Shown here one piece after another: positions 33,368 through 43,851 of a stretch of 64,000 bases of DNA. The DNA is from Endoryza foliicola (GTDB lineage Bacteria > Bacteroidota > Bacteroidia > Chitinophagales > Chitinophagaceae). The notes under the pieces were generated by a model. The model did no database searches and was not told the origin of the DNA. It worked only from the letters and a program-made list of their open reading frames with translations. Positions within the stretch are counted from its first letter, which is position 1. Every line of letters starts with the position of its first letter. Made by a program: the position numbers and the translations under genes. The stretch is from positions 1,364,001 to 1,428,000 of the forward strand of contig OZ245715.1 in the NCBI GenBank assembly GCA_965226965.1. The letters run 5' to 3'.

Positions 33368-36300
33368 TTATTGAACGATTACTTTCTTCAAGTAAATTCG
33401 ATCTCCTTGTTGAATTTTCAATAAGTAGATTCCTTTTGATTTTCCGGGAACCGTGAGCGTTTCATTGTATTTACCTATAAAATCAGGATATGATTTTTCA
33501 TACAATTCCTGACCCGTAGCATTCAACAAGCTTACTACTGTGGTTCCTTTTTTCTTCATTTCAAAACTAACATTGAACACTCCATTACTTGGGTTCGGTG
33601 TTGCTTTCAATGTAATAGTAGATCCATCAATTTCAGTAACCGCAGTAATTGTTAAACTGATTTCATTTGATGTTAGGCTACATCCAGCTGCATCACTCAC
33701 CACAACCTTATAAGTGCCACTGGAAGTAGCTGTATAAGTTTGATTGTTGGCGCCAATGATCAACGTGCCATTTTGATACCATTGGTACGAGCCGGCTGCA
33801 GTGCTGCTCAATGTGTTGCCACTTGCACTGATTGTTGGTGCAGTTGCATTGGTAGCAACCACAGCTGTTCTTGAAGTAGCGCAATCACCGAGCGCAATCT
33901 TCATATCATAGAAGAAATAGTAGAACTTCTGATATAAAGTTGCATCTGTTGCTGAAGTGGCACTGTTTCCGTTTATTGAGAATACTCCGGGAATTGTAAA
34001 CGGATAAGGATTGGTGGTAAGATTATTGTTTCTGAACAAAGTAGCACCATTCGCACACTGTACAATTATTATATGATCTCCGGTAGTTTCAACAGGTAGG
34101 TTCAATGTAAATACAGCTCCAAGGTCGGCAGGGTCATTTCCGGTTTGTGCACCCGCTTGAGGAGTTGGATCGGTTGCCCAAACATCAATAGTTGTTGATG
34201 CCAAAGGCTGATAAGAATAGGAACCGGTTGACTCGTTGAAGCTCACAAGGTTTGCCACAATGAAGGTAATTTGACCGGCATTGCCCGTATACAATTTTGC
34301 CGATTGAATCATTACCGGCACGCTGTTACTAAAGCGAATAAAGTTACCTGCAAATGCATTGTATCCTCCATCGGGATACACCATTTTATTTGCCGGCCCT
34401 ACTTTAGTAGTAGTGGGTTCATTAGTGGCCAGGTAATAAGTTTTATTCGCCGTTATTGTAGATGTATTCAAAGTACTACCCACGCCTAAAGGAGTAGTTC
34501 CATTCGCTGTTTCATACCATGAATACAAATTACCCGCTACCGGATTGGTTACTTTTAGAATTGCCTGAGTGGGCGAACAGATCGCACCTGTTCCGGCAGA
34601 TCCTGAACCTACAGATGAAATGGTGACAGATGAAGTGGCGATATCGTTCGACGCATTTTGGTCGCCACTTAATCCCGTAGTTACTGTAATAGTATAAGTG
34701 GCACCAGCAACTGCAGTGAACGGTGTTTGGAAGGTATATCGAACAGAAGACAAGTCAGCAATGCTGCTTGGATAGGTTTCTGTAATGGTTGCAATGGTAG
34801 TTGCTCCATTTTTTACAACCGCTGTAAGCGGAATGCTCGTTTGTGCAACGCGACCAAAATTTTTGATGGTTGCCACAATGTATTGTGATCCGCTAGCGCA
34901 ATCACCAGAACTTGGTGATACGATATCAAATACCCCAACATCCTTCGATGAAGTCACAAACTTCACTTTGTAATCTTGTGTTTCTCCATTTGTATAAGTG
35001 CCGCAAGCTACAACAGCGGCTGGATTGGATGTTTCCTGTACAATGATGCGCATAATGCTCGCATTATTGGTAGTGATGCCTGAAGGAATGGTGGCATTAC
35101 CGGAGAATACCCCGTTACCATTGATAACAGCACTTGTTGCAATCAATTCATTTGCATCTGCGAAATCACCATCACTGTTCAAATCAATGAAAATCTTAAC
35201 CACTTTATTGGTGGTAGTGGCATCACAGCTAGAAACTTTCACATAATAGGGCAGTGTAGAATTGGCTTCAATTTCTGCTGTTTGTGAAGTATAATCGGTA
35301 TATCCGGTACAACCTGCAGGATTGCCTTTGCGAAGTGTAGCACCAATTGACACACTGTCTATGCGACTACCTGTTGTACTTGTTGGCGCAGAAGCACAAT
35401 AGGCTGTTCCTCCCACTCCCGATACAATTAATGAAAATGCTTGTGTTCCTCTTTCTAAAGTACCCTTATGTTTCACTTCAATAGTATAAGTGGCTCCGGG
35501 AACTGCATCTGAAACTTCAACTTTTTCAACGTTGTCGCGAATATTATCACCGGCTACCGCTGCAGATGCAGGAGCTGCCGGATTCAATGTCCATGGTTGA
35601 TAAGTAGTAGCTCCTTTTTTGATGCGAATATCCAAGTCGTTGATTAGCTTAATTGCCGGGTTGTCTAACAAACTAACCGTTTCAACCGCCCCTTTTGGAT
35701 CCGTCCAACTAATAGTAGCTGCAAATGGACCATCACCGGAAACCACAACCGGTAGCGTGAACGTGCCTCCGTTGTTCAATACCTCTTCTCTTATTAATTG
35801 TTTTGTATTGTTTGATTTAATGATGTTAGCTGCAGCAGGGATGTTTACCAAGCCCCATCCATTCACATAATCAGGTCCGGGGTCCGATCCTGCTTCACTT
35901 GCTGTATGAATTACCAACCCTTTCAAAGTGGCCGCTCTCATAAAAGATCCGCCTTTCAAACGAGCATAGTATTCTTGCAATAGATAAATTGAACCGGAAA
36001 CTGAAGGGGTTGACATAGATGTACCGCTTAAAATTGCATAAGCATTGTTAGCAGTACCATAGGTAGACAATAGGTTTACGCCATCTGCAACCACATCGGG
36101 CTTAATACGACCATCATCGGTAGGTCCCCAGCTACTGAAATCCGAAATCAATACATCGGATGCCTTGCTGTAACCTGTTTCCAATGCTTCCGTTGCGCCT
36201 ACAGTTAAAATGTTTTTTGCCACACCGTAAGTGGGGATAATATCATATCCGTCGTTGTCACTGATGCCTGCAGGTCTATTACCCGAAGAAACCATGTTCC

Positions 36301-37141
36301 CGCTTGCATCATAGCGCCAATATGGCGAACCAACCGTGGGGCCATTTTCGCTACGGTTATTACCGGCCGATTTTACAATCAAATAGTAAGGCGCATTGTA
36401 GGCAATGGAATCCCATACCTGCGCTTCATTTGAGTAGTATCCAAATTTGTAATCTTCATTGGTGTTGGCTTGTCCCCAAAATTCCCAACGGCTCTGTGCA
36501 TCGTTGTACCTCCAACCGGCGATCGAGCCATAGGAGTGGTTCGATACAAGTAGGCCACCGGATGCGGTGAACATTTCAGACAAATGATTATTAAAATCGT
36601 AAGCCATTAACTGCTGAGCACCAAAAGCCATTCCTTTTGCCAAGGGATACAATCCACTGGCAATCATGGTTCCGGCTACGTGTGTAGCATGGTCGCTTAC
36701 ATCGGTAGGAGCATCTACTTGTGAAATTCTTGTTCCAAATTCTTGGTGGGTAGCCAACACTTTTCCGCCATCCCAAATACCTAATTTTCCTTTTACACTA
36801 TTGTCGGAACCACTGAGATTGAGGCCACTCAGTCCACCAGGCCATAACTGGTTGGTTCCAATGGTAGCAGCGGCCACCGTGTTATTGGTTGTAGTGGTGT
36901 ACATGGGGTAACCCTGAAAATCGGTTCCCACAAGGATGGCATACTGTCCTTTGCTATTTTGAATGGTTAAAGGCCAATTCTTTTGAATTGCCAACTTCAA
37001 CAACTCTTCTTTCGTCTTAGCTTCAAGGGCGGCTTGCTTTTGAGCGGCTTCCCGTAAAATTTTAGTTTGAGTGGTTACCTGAGCAAAAACCGTAAAAGGA
37101 AGGCTCACTAACAACAGAACTAGCACTCGAATTCGACTCAT
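33368..37141 (-). CDS. T9SS-exported subtilisin-like (S8) serine protease
   Basis: 1257 aa. Signal peptide 1-20, then an S8 catalytic domain (about 85-440) with D124 (GIWDGG), H151 (DHATHVAGT), oxyanion N261 (SAGNN) and S375 (GTSMSTP), all intact. Next come a P-domain-like beta-sandwich, a GEVED domain (about 595-730, IFIDLNSDGDFADANELI), CARDB/Ig-like modules, and a C-terminal type A T9SS sorting domain (about 1180-1257; KATPNPSNGVFNVSFEM ... GIYLLKIQQGDRIYLKKVIVQ). It is expected to be secreted across the outer membrane and anchored or released. Monocistronic. Confidence 0.95.
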   Translation of the reverse strand: MSRIRVLVLLLVSLPFTVFAQVTTQTKILREAAQKQAALEAKTKEELLKLAIQKNWPLTIQNSKGQYAILVGTDFQGYPMYTTTTNNTVAAATIGTNQLWPGGLSGLNLSGSDNSVKGKLGIWDGGKVLATHQEFGTRISQVDAPTDVSDHATHVAGTMIASGLYPLAKGMAFGAQQLMAYDFNNHLSEMFTASGGLLVSNHSYGSIAGWRYNDAQSRWEFWGQANTNEDYKFGYYSNEAQVWDSIAYNAPYYLIVKSAGNNRSENGPTVGSPYWRYDASGNMVSSGNRPAGISDNDGYDIIPTYGVAKNILTVGATEALETGYSKASDVLISDFSSWGPTDDGRIKPDVVADGVNLLSTYGTANNAYAILSGTSMSTPSVSGSIYLLQEYYARLKGGSFMRAATLKGLVIHTASEAGSDPGPDYVNGWGLVNIPAAANIIKSNNTKQLIREEVLNNGGTFTLPVVVSGDGPFAATISWTDPKGAVETVSLLDNPAIKLINDLDIRIKKGATTYQPWTLNPAAPASAAVAGDNIRDNVEKVEVSDAVPGATYTIEVKHKGTLERGTQAFSLIVSGVGGTAYCASAPTSTTGSRIDSVSIGATLRKGNPAGCTGYTDYTSQTAEIEANSTLPYYVKVSSCDATTTNKVVKIFIDLNSDGDFADANELIATSAVINGNGVFSGNATIPSGITTNNASIMRIIVQETSNPAAVVACGTYTNGETQDYKVKFVTSSKDVGVFDIVSPSSGDCASGSQYIVATIKNFGRVAQTSIPLTAVVKNGATTIATITETYPSSIADLSSVRYTFQTPFTAVAGATYTITVTTGLSGDQNASNDIATSSVTISSVGSGSAGTGAICSPTQAILKVTNPVAGNLYSWYETANGTTPLGVGSTLNTSTITANKTYYLATNEPTTTKVGPANKMVYPDGGYNAFAGNFIRFSNSVPVMIQSAKLYTGNAGQITFIVANLVSFNESTGSYSYQPLASTTIDVWATDPTPQAGAQTGNDPADLGAVFTLNLPVETTGDHIIIVQCANGATLFRNNNLTTNPYPFTIPGVFSINGNSATSATDATLYQKFYYFFYDMKIALGDCATSRTAVVATNATAPTISASGNTLSSTAAGSYQWYQNGTLIIGANNQTYTATSSGTYKVVVSDAAGCSLTSNEISLTITAVTEIDGSTITLKATPNPSNGVFNVSFEMKKKGTTVVSLLNATGQELYEKSYPDFIGKYNETLTVPGKSKGIYLLKIQQGDRIYLKKVIVQ

Positions 37142-37222
37142 AATGGCTTAATTTGGATATTCTAACAAAAAAACGGTAACACCGTCTTATATTATACGTA
37201 TAAATTTAGAAAAACGATAGCT

Positions 37223-37687
37223 ATGAAGGCGAAAAAAATCATACTATTTGTAATCTTGATTTCAATTTCGGTTGTTTCAAGTTCCTTCCGGTCTTTTTTC
37301 TGTAAAAAACAACAAGGAATTCAAGGGATAGTAACGCAAGTGTCTGGAAATCAGATGCCCTCTCCAGATATCAAACGTTCTGCTCCTGCGCCTTTTCCAA
37401 CCAAAGTTTTTATATACGAGCGCACGCTTTTGTCTCAAACCAAAGAAGCAGGGAAACCTACTTTCTATTCTTCAGTTATTACCAAATTGATCAAAACAAT
37501 TGCTACAGACAGCGCCGGTCGTTTTAAAGTTAAGTTGCCTCCGGGTGAGTATTCCCTTTTTGTAGAAAAGAACGGTTTACTCTATGCCAATTCTTTTAAC
37601 GAGCATGGTGCCATTAATACGGTTGTAGTGATAAAAAAGAAGTGGTCTGAATTGAATATACGAGTGAACGATGGAGCAGTTTACTAA
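37223..37687 (+). CDS. Exported carboxypeptidase-regulatory-like protein
   Basis: 154 aa. N-terminal signal/anchor (KKIILFVILISISVVSSSF) and then a single beta-sandwich starting GIQGIVTQVSGNQMPSPD and containing IATDSAGRFKVKLPPGEYSLFV, the usual pattern of a carboxypeptidase D regulatory-like (CnaB-type) domain. Function unknown; likely a small periplasmic or surface protein. It is divergent from the S8 protease across an 81-bp gap, with a -7-like box for mfd 40 bp beyond its stop. Confidence 0.75.
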   Translation: MKAKKIILFVILISISVVSSSFRSFFCKKQQGIQGIVTQVSGNQMPSPDIKRSAPAPFPTKVFIYERTLLSQTKEAGKPTFYSSVITKLIKTIATDSAGRFKVKLPPGEYSLFVEKNGLLYANSFNEHGAINTVVVIKKKWSELNIRVNDGAVY

Positions 37688-37726
37688 ACCACAACGCTTT
37701 CTACCTTTCCTTTCCCGAATTTCTCG

Positions 37727-37734
37727 TAATTTTG
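37727..37734 (+). promoter_or_regulatory. -7 box (TAATTTTG) for mfd
   Basis: A perfect TAnnTTTG match 22 bp before the GTG start; upstream TTTC motifs are poor -33 elements. Confidence 0.4.
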
Positions 37735-37756
37735 CAGCCTAATTACAGATCGGAAA

Positions 37757-40700
37757 GTGGTTACGAGTTTGGACGAACTTTTACAGCATTATCAGCAATC
37801 ACCCCTCCTTTTTAAGCTGGCGGACAGGCTAACTATGTCCGGGCCTCAACAGATCACGCTGAAAAATTTGCAAGGAAGCGCACCCGCCTTCACCTTATCA
37901 GGAATTTTCAATCATCCTTCTTGCGCTCAATTGAACCATGTGGTGGTGTGCGAAGATGCGGAAACGGCGGCTTACATGCACAATTCGTTGGAGAATATCA
38001 CCAACGCACTCAATATTTTTTACTTCCCTTCCAGTTTTAAAAACCGCAAGAACTTTGAGTTACTCAATCCCTCTCACGTAATGCTTCGAACAGAGGCATT
38101 GACCAAATTTGCCACACAAACAGGGAATAGAATTGGGATGTTGGTGACCTATCCGGAAGCATTGTTCGAAAAAGTAGTATTGCCGAGTGCGCTGAGTAAA
38201 AACATGATTCACATCAAACAAGCCGATGTGTTGAATGTGGAAGGAGTAATGCAACAATTGGTGGACTATGGATTTGAGCGAACCGATTTTGTATACGAAC
38301 CCGGCCAATTCGCTTTGCGAGGTGGTATCTTGGATATCTATTCCTACGGGAATGAGAAACCGTATCGTATTGAATTGTTTGGAAACGATGTAGACTCCAT
38401 TCGAATCGTGGATCCTGAAACGCAGCTCAGTGAACGGAAATTATTGCAAGTAACCATCATCCCGAATGTTGAAACCCAATTCGATTCGGGTGAGAAAGCA
38501 TCGCTCTTCGATTTCTTGCCGGAACAAACTATTTATTGGTTTGCCAACACTTCCTTGAGTTTCGATCGCTTGTTGCAACAAGAAGAGGACTTACAAATTT
38601 TCTTGGAAGTAAAAGACCAACGAGCTACAGAAGCTGCTTCTAGTCGAAAGTCAAAATTTGTAGAAGAAGACGATAAAATTCATAAAGCAGATCTAACCAC
38701 AAACGATTTTATTTCCACTCAATCCGCAATTGATTTCCTTTCCAAATCGATTGTAGTTACTTACGGTCAAAGTTTCGAAGGCGAATCAAAACCTTTGGAA
38801 GTGACGGGTCCTCATGAGTTCATCTCTTTTCAAACAAAAGCACAACCGGCTTTCAATAGACAGTTCGATTTGTTGATCAAGGATCTAAAATCGTGGATCG
38901 CAAAAGGATTTACTCTTTGCTTGTTTGCTGAAAACCCGCGCCAATTAGAGCGCTTGTACAGTGTATTTGAAGATCTGAAAGCAGAGATACAGTTTACTCC
39001 GATCCCCATTTCAGTTCACGAGGGATTTATTGATGAAGAACGTCAACTGGTTTGCTATACCGATCACCAAATATTCCAACGCTATCACAAATACAAGGTT
39101 AAACAAGCCTACAATAAGAACAAAGCGCTTACCCTTCGAACCTTGCGTGAATTGCAGCCGGGCGATTATGTAACCCATATCGATCATGGCGTAGGAGTCT
39201 ACAGCGGCTTGCAAAAAATTGAAGCGAATGGAAAACTTCAGGAAGCAGTGAGAATTATTTACAAAGACAGCGATATCCTCTATGTAAACATTAACTCGCT
39301 TCACAAAATTTCTAAATATACCGGTAAAGAAGGGCAGGTTCCCAGAGTCAATAAGTTAGGTAGCGACGCTTGGGCGAAATTGAAAGAAAAGACGAAAACC
39401 AAGGTTAAAGAGATCGCTTTCGATTTGATCAAATTGTACGCACAACGTAAAGCCGAACAAGGTTTTGCATTTACGCCAGACAACTACATGCAAACCGAAT
39501 TGGAAGCTTCCTTTATATATGAAGACACACCCGATCAGAGCAAGGCTACTGCCGATGTGAAGAAAGATATGGAATCGCCTTCGCCGATGGATCGACTGGT
39601 GTGCGGTGATGTTGGCTTTGGTAAAACTGAAATTGCTGTACGCGCTGCTTTTAAAGCCTGCATTGATGGGAAGCAAGCAGCTGTTTTGGTTCCAACCACC
39701 ATCTTGGCGTTCCAGCACTACAAAACATTCAAAGAACGATTGAAAGACTTCCCGGTAACCGTCGATTTTATCAATCGTTTCAAAACCTCCAAAGAGAAAA
39801 AAGAAACCTTCCAAAAACTTGCAGAAGGAAAGATCGACATATTGGTAGGAACTCACGCTATTTTGGGAAAAGAAGTGAAGTTCAAAGATCTTGGGATTTT
39901 GGTTATTGATGAAGAACAGAAATTTGGAGTGGCACATAAGGAAAAGATCAAAACCTTACGGACCAATATTGATTGCTTAACGCTTACTGCAACGCCTATC
40001 CCAAGAACCTTGCAGTTTAGTTTGATGGGTGCCAGAGATTTGAGTATCATCAATACACCGCCACCCAACCGTCAGCCCATTCAAACCGAAGTACACGTGT
40101 TTCAGGAAGATTTTATTCGGGATGCCATTTATTATGAAACCGAAAGAGGAGGCCAAGTTTTCTTCATTCACAATAGGGTGCAAGGATTGCCTGAAATGGC
40201 CGGACTCATTCAAGGTCTTTGTCCGGATCTGAGTATTGGATACGCCCACGGTCAAATGGAAGGGCATGAATTGGAAGAACGTATATTCGATTTCATCGAT
40301 AAGAAATACGATGTACTCATTTGTACCAATATTGTGGAGAGTGGAGTTGATATTCCGAATGTGAATACCATTATCGTAAACAATGCCCATCAGTTCGGAT
40401 TGAGTGATTTGCACCAGTTGAGAGGTCGAGTGGGTAGAAGCAATAAAAAAGCATTTGCTTATTTGCTAGCCCCACCAATGAGCACCTTGCCAACCGATTC
40501 CAGAAAGCGTTTGCAAACCTTAGAGCAACACAGTGAATTGGGCAGCGGATTCCAGATTGCGATGCGCGATTTGGATATTCGAGGGGCAGGAAACATGTTG
40601 GGTGGTGAACAAAGTGGTTTCATGGCGGAGATAGGTTTTGAAATGTATCAGAAAATTTTGGACGAAGCCATCAAAGAATTGAAGCGTACAGAATTTAGAA

Positions 40701-41203
40701 GCTTATTCAAAGAAGAAATTTCCAAGCAAGAAGATTTTGTACAAGACTGTACCATCGATACTGATCTTGAAATTCTCATACCGGATTCTTATGTAGAAAG
40801 TATTACTGAGCGACTGAGTTTGTACAGTCGACTCGATAACTGTGATACGGAGGAAGAATTGATCGCCTTTCATGCTGAATTAAAAGACCGTTTCGGTCCT
40901 GTTCCCAAACAAGTAGAAGATTTGTTTGATACCGTTCGAAGCAGAAAGATTGCGATCAAATTGGGCTTCGAAAAAATGTTGTTGAAAGACGACACCTTGA
41001 AATGTTACTTCATCAATAAACCCGATTCGCCTTATTTCGAATCGGAAGTGTTCAAACAATTACTAAACTTCATTCAAAAAGGCACCAGCCAAGCCAGACT
41101 AAAACAAGTGGGTAAATTGTTCCTGTTGGTAGTAGAGGATATTAAGAATATGGAGAGTTTATTGCGGTTTTTGAGGAGAATGGAGAAAGCAATTAATAAT
41201 TAA
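37757..41203 (+). CDS. mfd: Transcription-repair coupling factor Mfd
   Basis: 1148 aa, full length. Frees RNA polymerase stalled at DNA lesions and recruits UvrA. N-terminal UvrB-homology region, then a CarD-like RNAP-interaction domain (LQPGDYVTHIDHGVGVYSGL, about residues 465-530), then the RecG-like translocase with Walker A GDVGFGKTE (about 618), a DEEQ box (VIDEEQKFGV), TATPIPRTL, and the TRG domain, and a C-terminal UvrA-masking domain. GTG start at 37757; no better ATG lies upstream. Monocistronic. Confidence 0.97.
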   Translation: MVTSLDELLQHYQQSPLLFKLADRLTMSGPQQITLKNLQGSAPAFTLSGIFNHPSCAQLNHVVVCEDAETAAYMHNSLENITNALNIFYFPSSFKNRKNFELLNPSHVMLRTEALTKFATQTGNRIGMLVTYPEALFEKVVLPSALSKNMIHIKQADVLNVEGVMQQLVDYGFERTDFVYEPGQFALRGGILDIYSYGNEKPYRIELFGNDVDSIRIVDPETQLSERKLLQVTIIPNVETQFDSGEKASLFDFLPEQTIYWFANTSLSFDRLLQQEEDLQIFLEVKDQRATEAASSRKSKFVEEDDKIHKADLTTNDFISTQSAIDFLSKSIVVTYGQSFEGESKPLEVTGPHEFISFQTKAQPAFNRQFDLLIKDLKSWIAKGFTLCLFAENPRQLERLYSVFEDLKAEIQFTPIPISVHEGFIDEERQLVCYTDHQIFQRYHKYKVKQAYNKNKALTLRTLRELQPGDYVTHIDHGVGVYSGLQKIEANGKLQEAVRIIYKDSDILYVNINSLHKISKYTGKEGQVPRVNKLGSDAWAKLKEKTKTKVKEIAFDLIKLYAQRKAEQGFAFTPDNYMQTELEASFIYEDTPDQSKATADVKKDMESPSPMDRLVCGDVGFGKTEIAVRAAFKACIDGKQAAVLVPTTILAFQHYKTFKERLKDFPVTVDFINRFKTSKEKKETFQKLAEGKIDILVGTHAILGKEVKFKDLGILVIDEEQKFGVAHKEKIKTLRTNIDCLTLTATPIPRTLQFSLMGARDLSIINTPPPNRQPIQTEVHVFQEDFIRDAIYYETERGGQVFFIHNRVQGLPEMAGLIQGLCPDLSIGYAHGQMEGHELEERIFDFIDKKYDVLICTNIVESGVDIPNVNTIIVNNAHQFGLSDLHQLRGRVGRSNKKAFAYLLAPPMSTLPTDSRKRLQTLEQHSELGSGFQIAMRDLDIRGAGNMLGGEQSGFMAEIGFEMYQKILDEAIKELKRTEFRSLFKEEISKQEDFVQDCTIDTDLEILIPDSYVESITERLSLYSRLDNCDTEEELIAFHAELKDRFGPVPKQVEDLFDTVRSRKIAIKLGFEKMLLKDDTLKCYFINKPDSPYFESEVFKQLLNFIQKGTSQARLKQVGKLFLLVVEDIKNMESLLRFLRRMEKAINN

Positions 41204-42157
41204 TAATTAAGAATTAATAGTTAATAACGCGTTGTGCTATTGGATAATCAAGAAAAACTGATGGTATCAAAAGGAAGGATTCCTTACTCTTACATTTACT
41301 CCGTTGCATACTTTTTATTTATCTTAAACGATTTCATTTTGTAAGTATCATTCGTCCTTCTCTGCCGAAAACGATGTTCGAAGCCATTTCGAGCATGCTT
41401 CGCAAGGCCGCAGGTCTGAAGAAGGATGCGAGAAATCTGGGTCCTTTAACCCCAAGCCCGTCATTCCGAACGAGCGAGGGTGCGAAGCAGCCGCAGCGAG
41501 AGAGGAACCTCAAAACGCGTTGTTAGAGAAGCGACTTCTTTGAAAGCGTTTTTGTCACTTAATGCACTGATGTTTTTTAGTTATTTAGTTTTCAAGTTCT
41601 TAAGTTGCAACACTATTGAAACATGATACTCAAGTTCATGCTACTGTGTAAAAGCACAGAATGAAACCGGTAACTTGTATATTGCCCCAGCTCAAAAACT
41701 TATTGGTGAGCTTTGAGAAAGAATCGCATTAAAAGAAGTCCATTTTAAACAACGCGTTTTGAGGTTCCTCTCTTCTTCGTTTGCTTTGCAAACTCAGTCG
41801 TTCGGAATGACGCCGTATTTTTTATTAAACATTCGATATTTTTCGTGGCACCCACGTCGGCCCTTCGGCTAGACCTGCGGTCCGCTCAGGGACCTAGTGG
41901 GGTCCGCTCAAAATATCGGCGGGAGGAGTCGCTTCGATAGAAGAGTACACTTTTATCGAAGCGTTATCGCTCATTAAATAGTATGTCATGAAATGTTGGA
42001 GACCGTTTATTTCAATAGCACAATGCGTTAATTAATAATTGGGAGCCTCGCAGTGAAAATGAAGTTTATCGCATTTTGGCAAGAAGGCCTCGTCTATTAA
42101 CTGACCCCGAAAAGAATCAATTAATTAAGAATGGTTGAGCAGTTGTTTTGAACTACT
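41204..42157. other. Gene-free 954-bp spacer with repeat elements
   Basis: No credible gene. It contains an AT-rich palindromic array right after mfd (41193-41225), an imperfect inverted-repeat element (41460-41811, listed separately), a CTTCGATA...TATCGAAG hairpin near 41934-41967, and GC-rich phrases (for example CCTGCGGTCCGCTCAGGGA near 41873-41891) unlike the flanking genes. The mosaic of repeats suggests accumulated mobile or recombination-derived sequence. Confidence 0.6.
41460..41811. repeat. Imperfect inverted-repeat element (possible MITE-like repeat)
   Basis: Left arm 41460-41524 and right arm 41748-41811 are about 65 bp each. The inner 26 bp of the arms (AACAACGCGTTTTGAGGTTC..., read from the right arm) are identical and the outer 14 bp (TCGTTCGGAATGAC) are identical, with a diverged middle. 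About 223 bp lies between the arms and encodes nothing recognisable. No target-site duplication could be confirmed by eye. Confidence 0.7.
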
Positions 42158-43144
42158 CTATTCTTCAAATTGCTTTCGGTTTCTGATCCATGCAACAAAT
42201 AAGAACACCATTAATAAAGCGGGGAAGAGCCAAATGATGCCGGCCCATTGAAAAGTACCTTTTACTTCTTTCTGACCAGATTCTAAGTATACCAATCTGC
42301 TATCAATCGTTGATGTCAAACCCGGACCCGCATAATTGCTTGCAAATTGGTAGAAGGGTGCTGCTTCTTTGTAATATTTTGTTTTGGTGAGGATGTCGGC
42401 GAAGTCAACGATCAACTGACCTACAAGGGTATCCTTTTTTGTGGAGAAAGGAATTCGTTCGTGCAATTGATAGGCAATCTGTTTTTTCAGATCTTCGGAG
42501 GGCTGAGGAAACTTGTATTCAGTGTCTTGCATCCATTCCAGGAAATCACGGTTCTTCAACCCGATAATGTTTTCGAAATGGGGTTTGCTTGAAGTTAGTT
42601 CTTTAAGAATGTTTACATGGATCCATTCCGAGCCTTCGTGAGACCCCGGGTTCATGCGCACCGCCAGAGAGATGTATTTTAAAGCACTGTCGAGCGCACC
42701 ATTTACTTCATAAGCAGTTCCTAAGTTCACCACCACATTGTATTCGCCGGGGTGTGCCGCATAAAGCTTTTTTAAAAGCTCCAAAGAAACTTTTCTGTTT
42801 CCCACTCGCAACTCGTGCCATGCAAAATCTGAAAGTAATTTATAATCGTTGTCGGCTAGCAATGTTTCTAAACTAGCCGGGTTGGTCAATGCTACAGATG
42901 ATTTGAATCCGGATTTGTTAAAAATCACTGCTTTAATGGAATCTCTTCTTTCAATGATATTCGAACCCAATTGAGAATGCCAATACGGATAGTCGAATTC
43001 CCAGGCACCCTTTAATAAGAGCGAAAGGTCGAGCGTATCATTTCTAAGCGGAAGTTTTACAGGGGAATAGTATTCATTGCCACATGCAAGTGCACTGAGG
43101 TGCATGAAAAGAAAGCAGCTTACCGCACACAACAATTTCTTCAT
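42158..43144 (-). CDS. Exported TPR-containing membrane protein
   Basis: 328 aa. Signal peptide 1-20 (MKKLLCAVSCFLFMHLSALA), a soluble helical domain with TPR-like repeats around residues 105-175 (SDFAWHELRVGNRKVSLELL, then GTAYEVNGALDSALKYISLA), and one transmembrane segment near the C-terminus (WAGIIWLFPALLMVFLFVAW) followed by a basic tail. It probably faces the periplasm from an inner-membrane anchor. No enzyme motif. Function unknown; stands alone. Confidence 0.75.
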   Translation of the reverse strand: MKKLLCAVSCFLFMHLSALACGNEYYSPVKLPLRNDTLDLSLLLKGAWEFDYPYWHSQLGSNIIERRDSIKAVIFNKSGFKSSVALTNPASLETLLADNDYKLLSDFAWHELRVGNRKVSLELLKKLYAAHPGEYNVVVNLGTAYEVNGALDSALKYISLAVRMNPGSHEGSEWIHVNILKELTSSKPHFENIIGLKNRDFLEWMQDTEYKFPQPSEDLKKQIAYQLHERIPFSTKKDTLVGQLIVDFADILTKTKYYKEAAPFYQFASNYAGPGLTSTIDSRLVYLESGQKEVKGTFQWAGIIWLFPALLMVFLFVAWIRNRKQFEE

Positions 43145-43193
43145 TAAAACTTGGTTTGAATAGAGATGCGAATTTCAGCTAAAATCACAAATC

Positions 43194-43622
43194 TTAGAGT
43201 TGTTTTTCCATTTCCACGTGGGGAAGATCGAGCTTTTGAAATTCCGGACCTTGAATTTGGTAGCCCAGTTTTTCAAAGAAAGGTGAAACGGCGCTGCGCG
43301 CATGCATGGTGATTTTTTTGTATTTGAGGTCGCGGGCGATGTTTTCTGCAAACTGAAGGATGGCTTTTCCGATTCCTTTTCCCTGAAGATTATTGAGAAC
43401 CGCCAATTGACGCAAGTGTACCACTTGGTCCGATTTGCGAATCAACATGCAACAGCCGAGCATTTTGTCTTCTTCGAAAGCTCCAATGAGCACATTTCCT
43501 TTCTCTTCGTCGAGTTCTTCAGAGCTGAACTGAAGGCCCAAAGGTTTTCGCAGGATATCTGTCCTGAGCTGAACCATCAGTTGGTATTCTTTGGAACCGT
43601 GATCTATTATCTTAAGTGCCAT
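43194..43622 (-). CDS. GNAT family N-acetyltransferase
   Basis: 142 aa from ATG at 43622 (MALKIIDHGSKEYQ); an upstream in-frame start at 43691 adds an unlikely N-terminus. Single GNAT domain: the acetyl-CoA-binding loop (LRQLAVLNNLQGKGIGKAIL, about residues 71-90, with the Q/RxxGxG/A pattern) and a C-terminal beta strand with an FFEKLGYQ motif. The substrate cannot be told from sequence. It is divergent from acpP. Confidence 0.85.
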   Translation of the reverse strand: MALKIIDHGSKEYQLMVQLRTDILRKPLGLQFSSEELDEEKGNVLIGAFEEDKMLGCCMLIRKSDQVVHLRQLAVLNNLQGKGIGKAILQFAENIARDLKYKKITMHARSAVSPFFEKLGYQIQGPEFQKLDLPHVEMEKQL

Positions 43623-43794
43623 AGGCTGAGCAAATGTTAGCTTTCTGCAATTTAAGTAAATATACGTTGAAATATGGCTTTTTTTTGACAAATAATAACG
43701 CGTGTTAGTTTCGGTTGAAAGCCGCTACTGTATTGGATTTTATTGAACTTGGAGAGGGAAGGGGGGTGGGACTGAATCAATAAATATGGTAGTA

Positions 43795-43827
43795 TTTGGT
43801 GGGTATATATCAAAAACCATATTTTTG
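43795..43827 (+). promoter_or_regulatory. Promoter of the acpP-fabF-rnc cluster
   Basis: TTTG at 43795-43798 (-33) and TATTTTTG at 43820-43827 (perfect -7) separated by 21 bp; the acpP ATG follows 24 bp later. Confidence 0.65.
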
Positions 43828-43851
43828 CAGCCGTAACTAAACTTTACCAAA

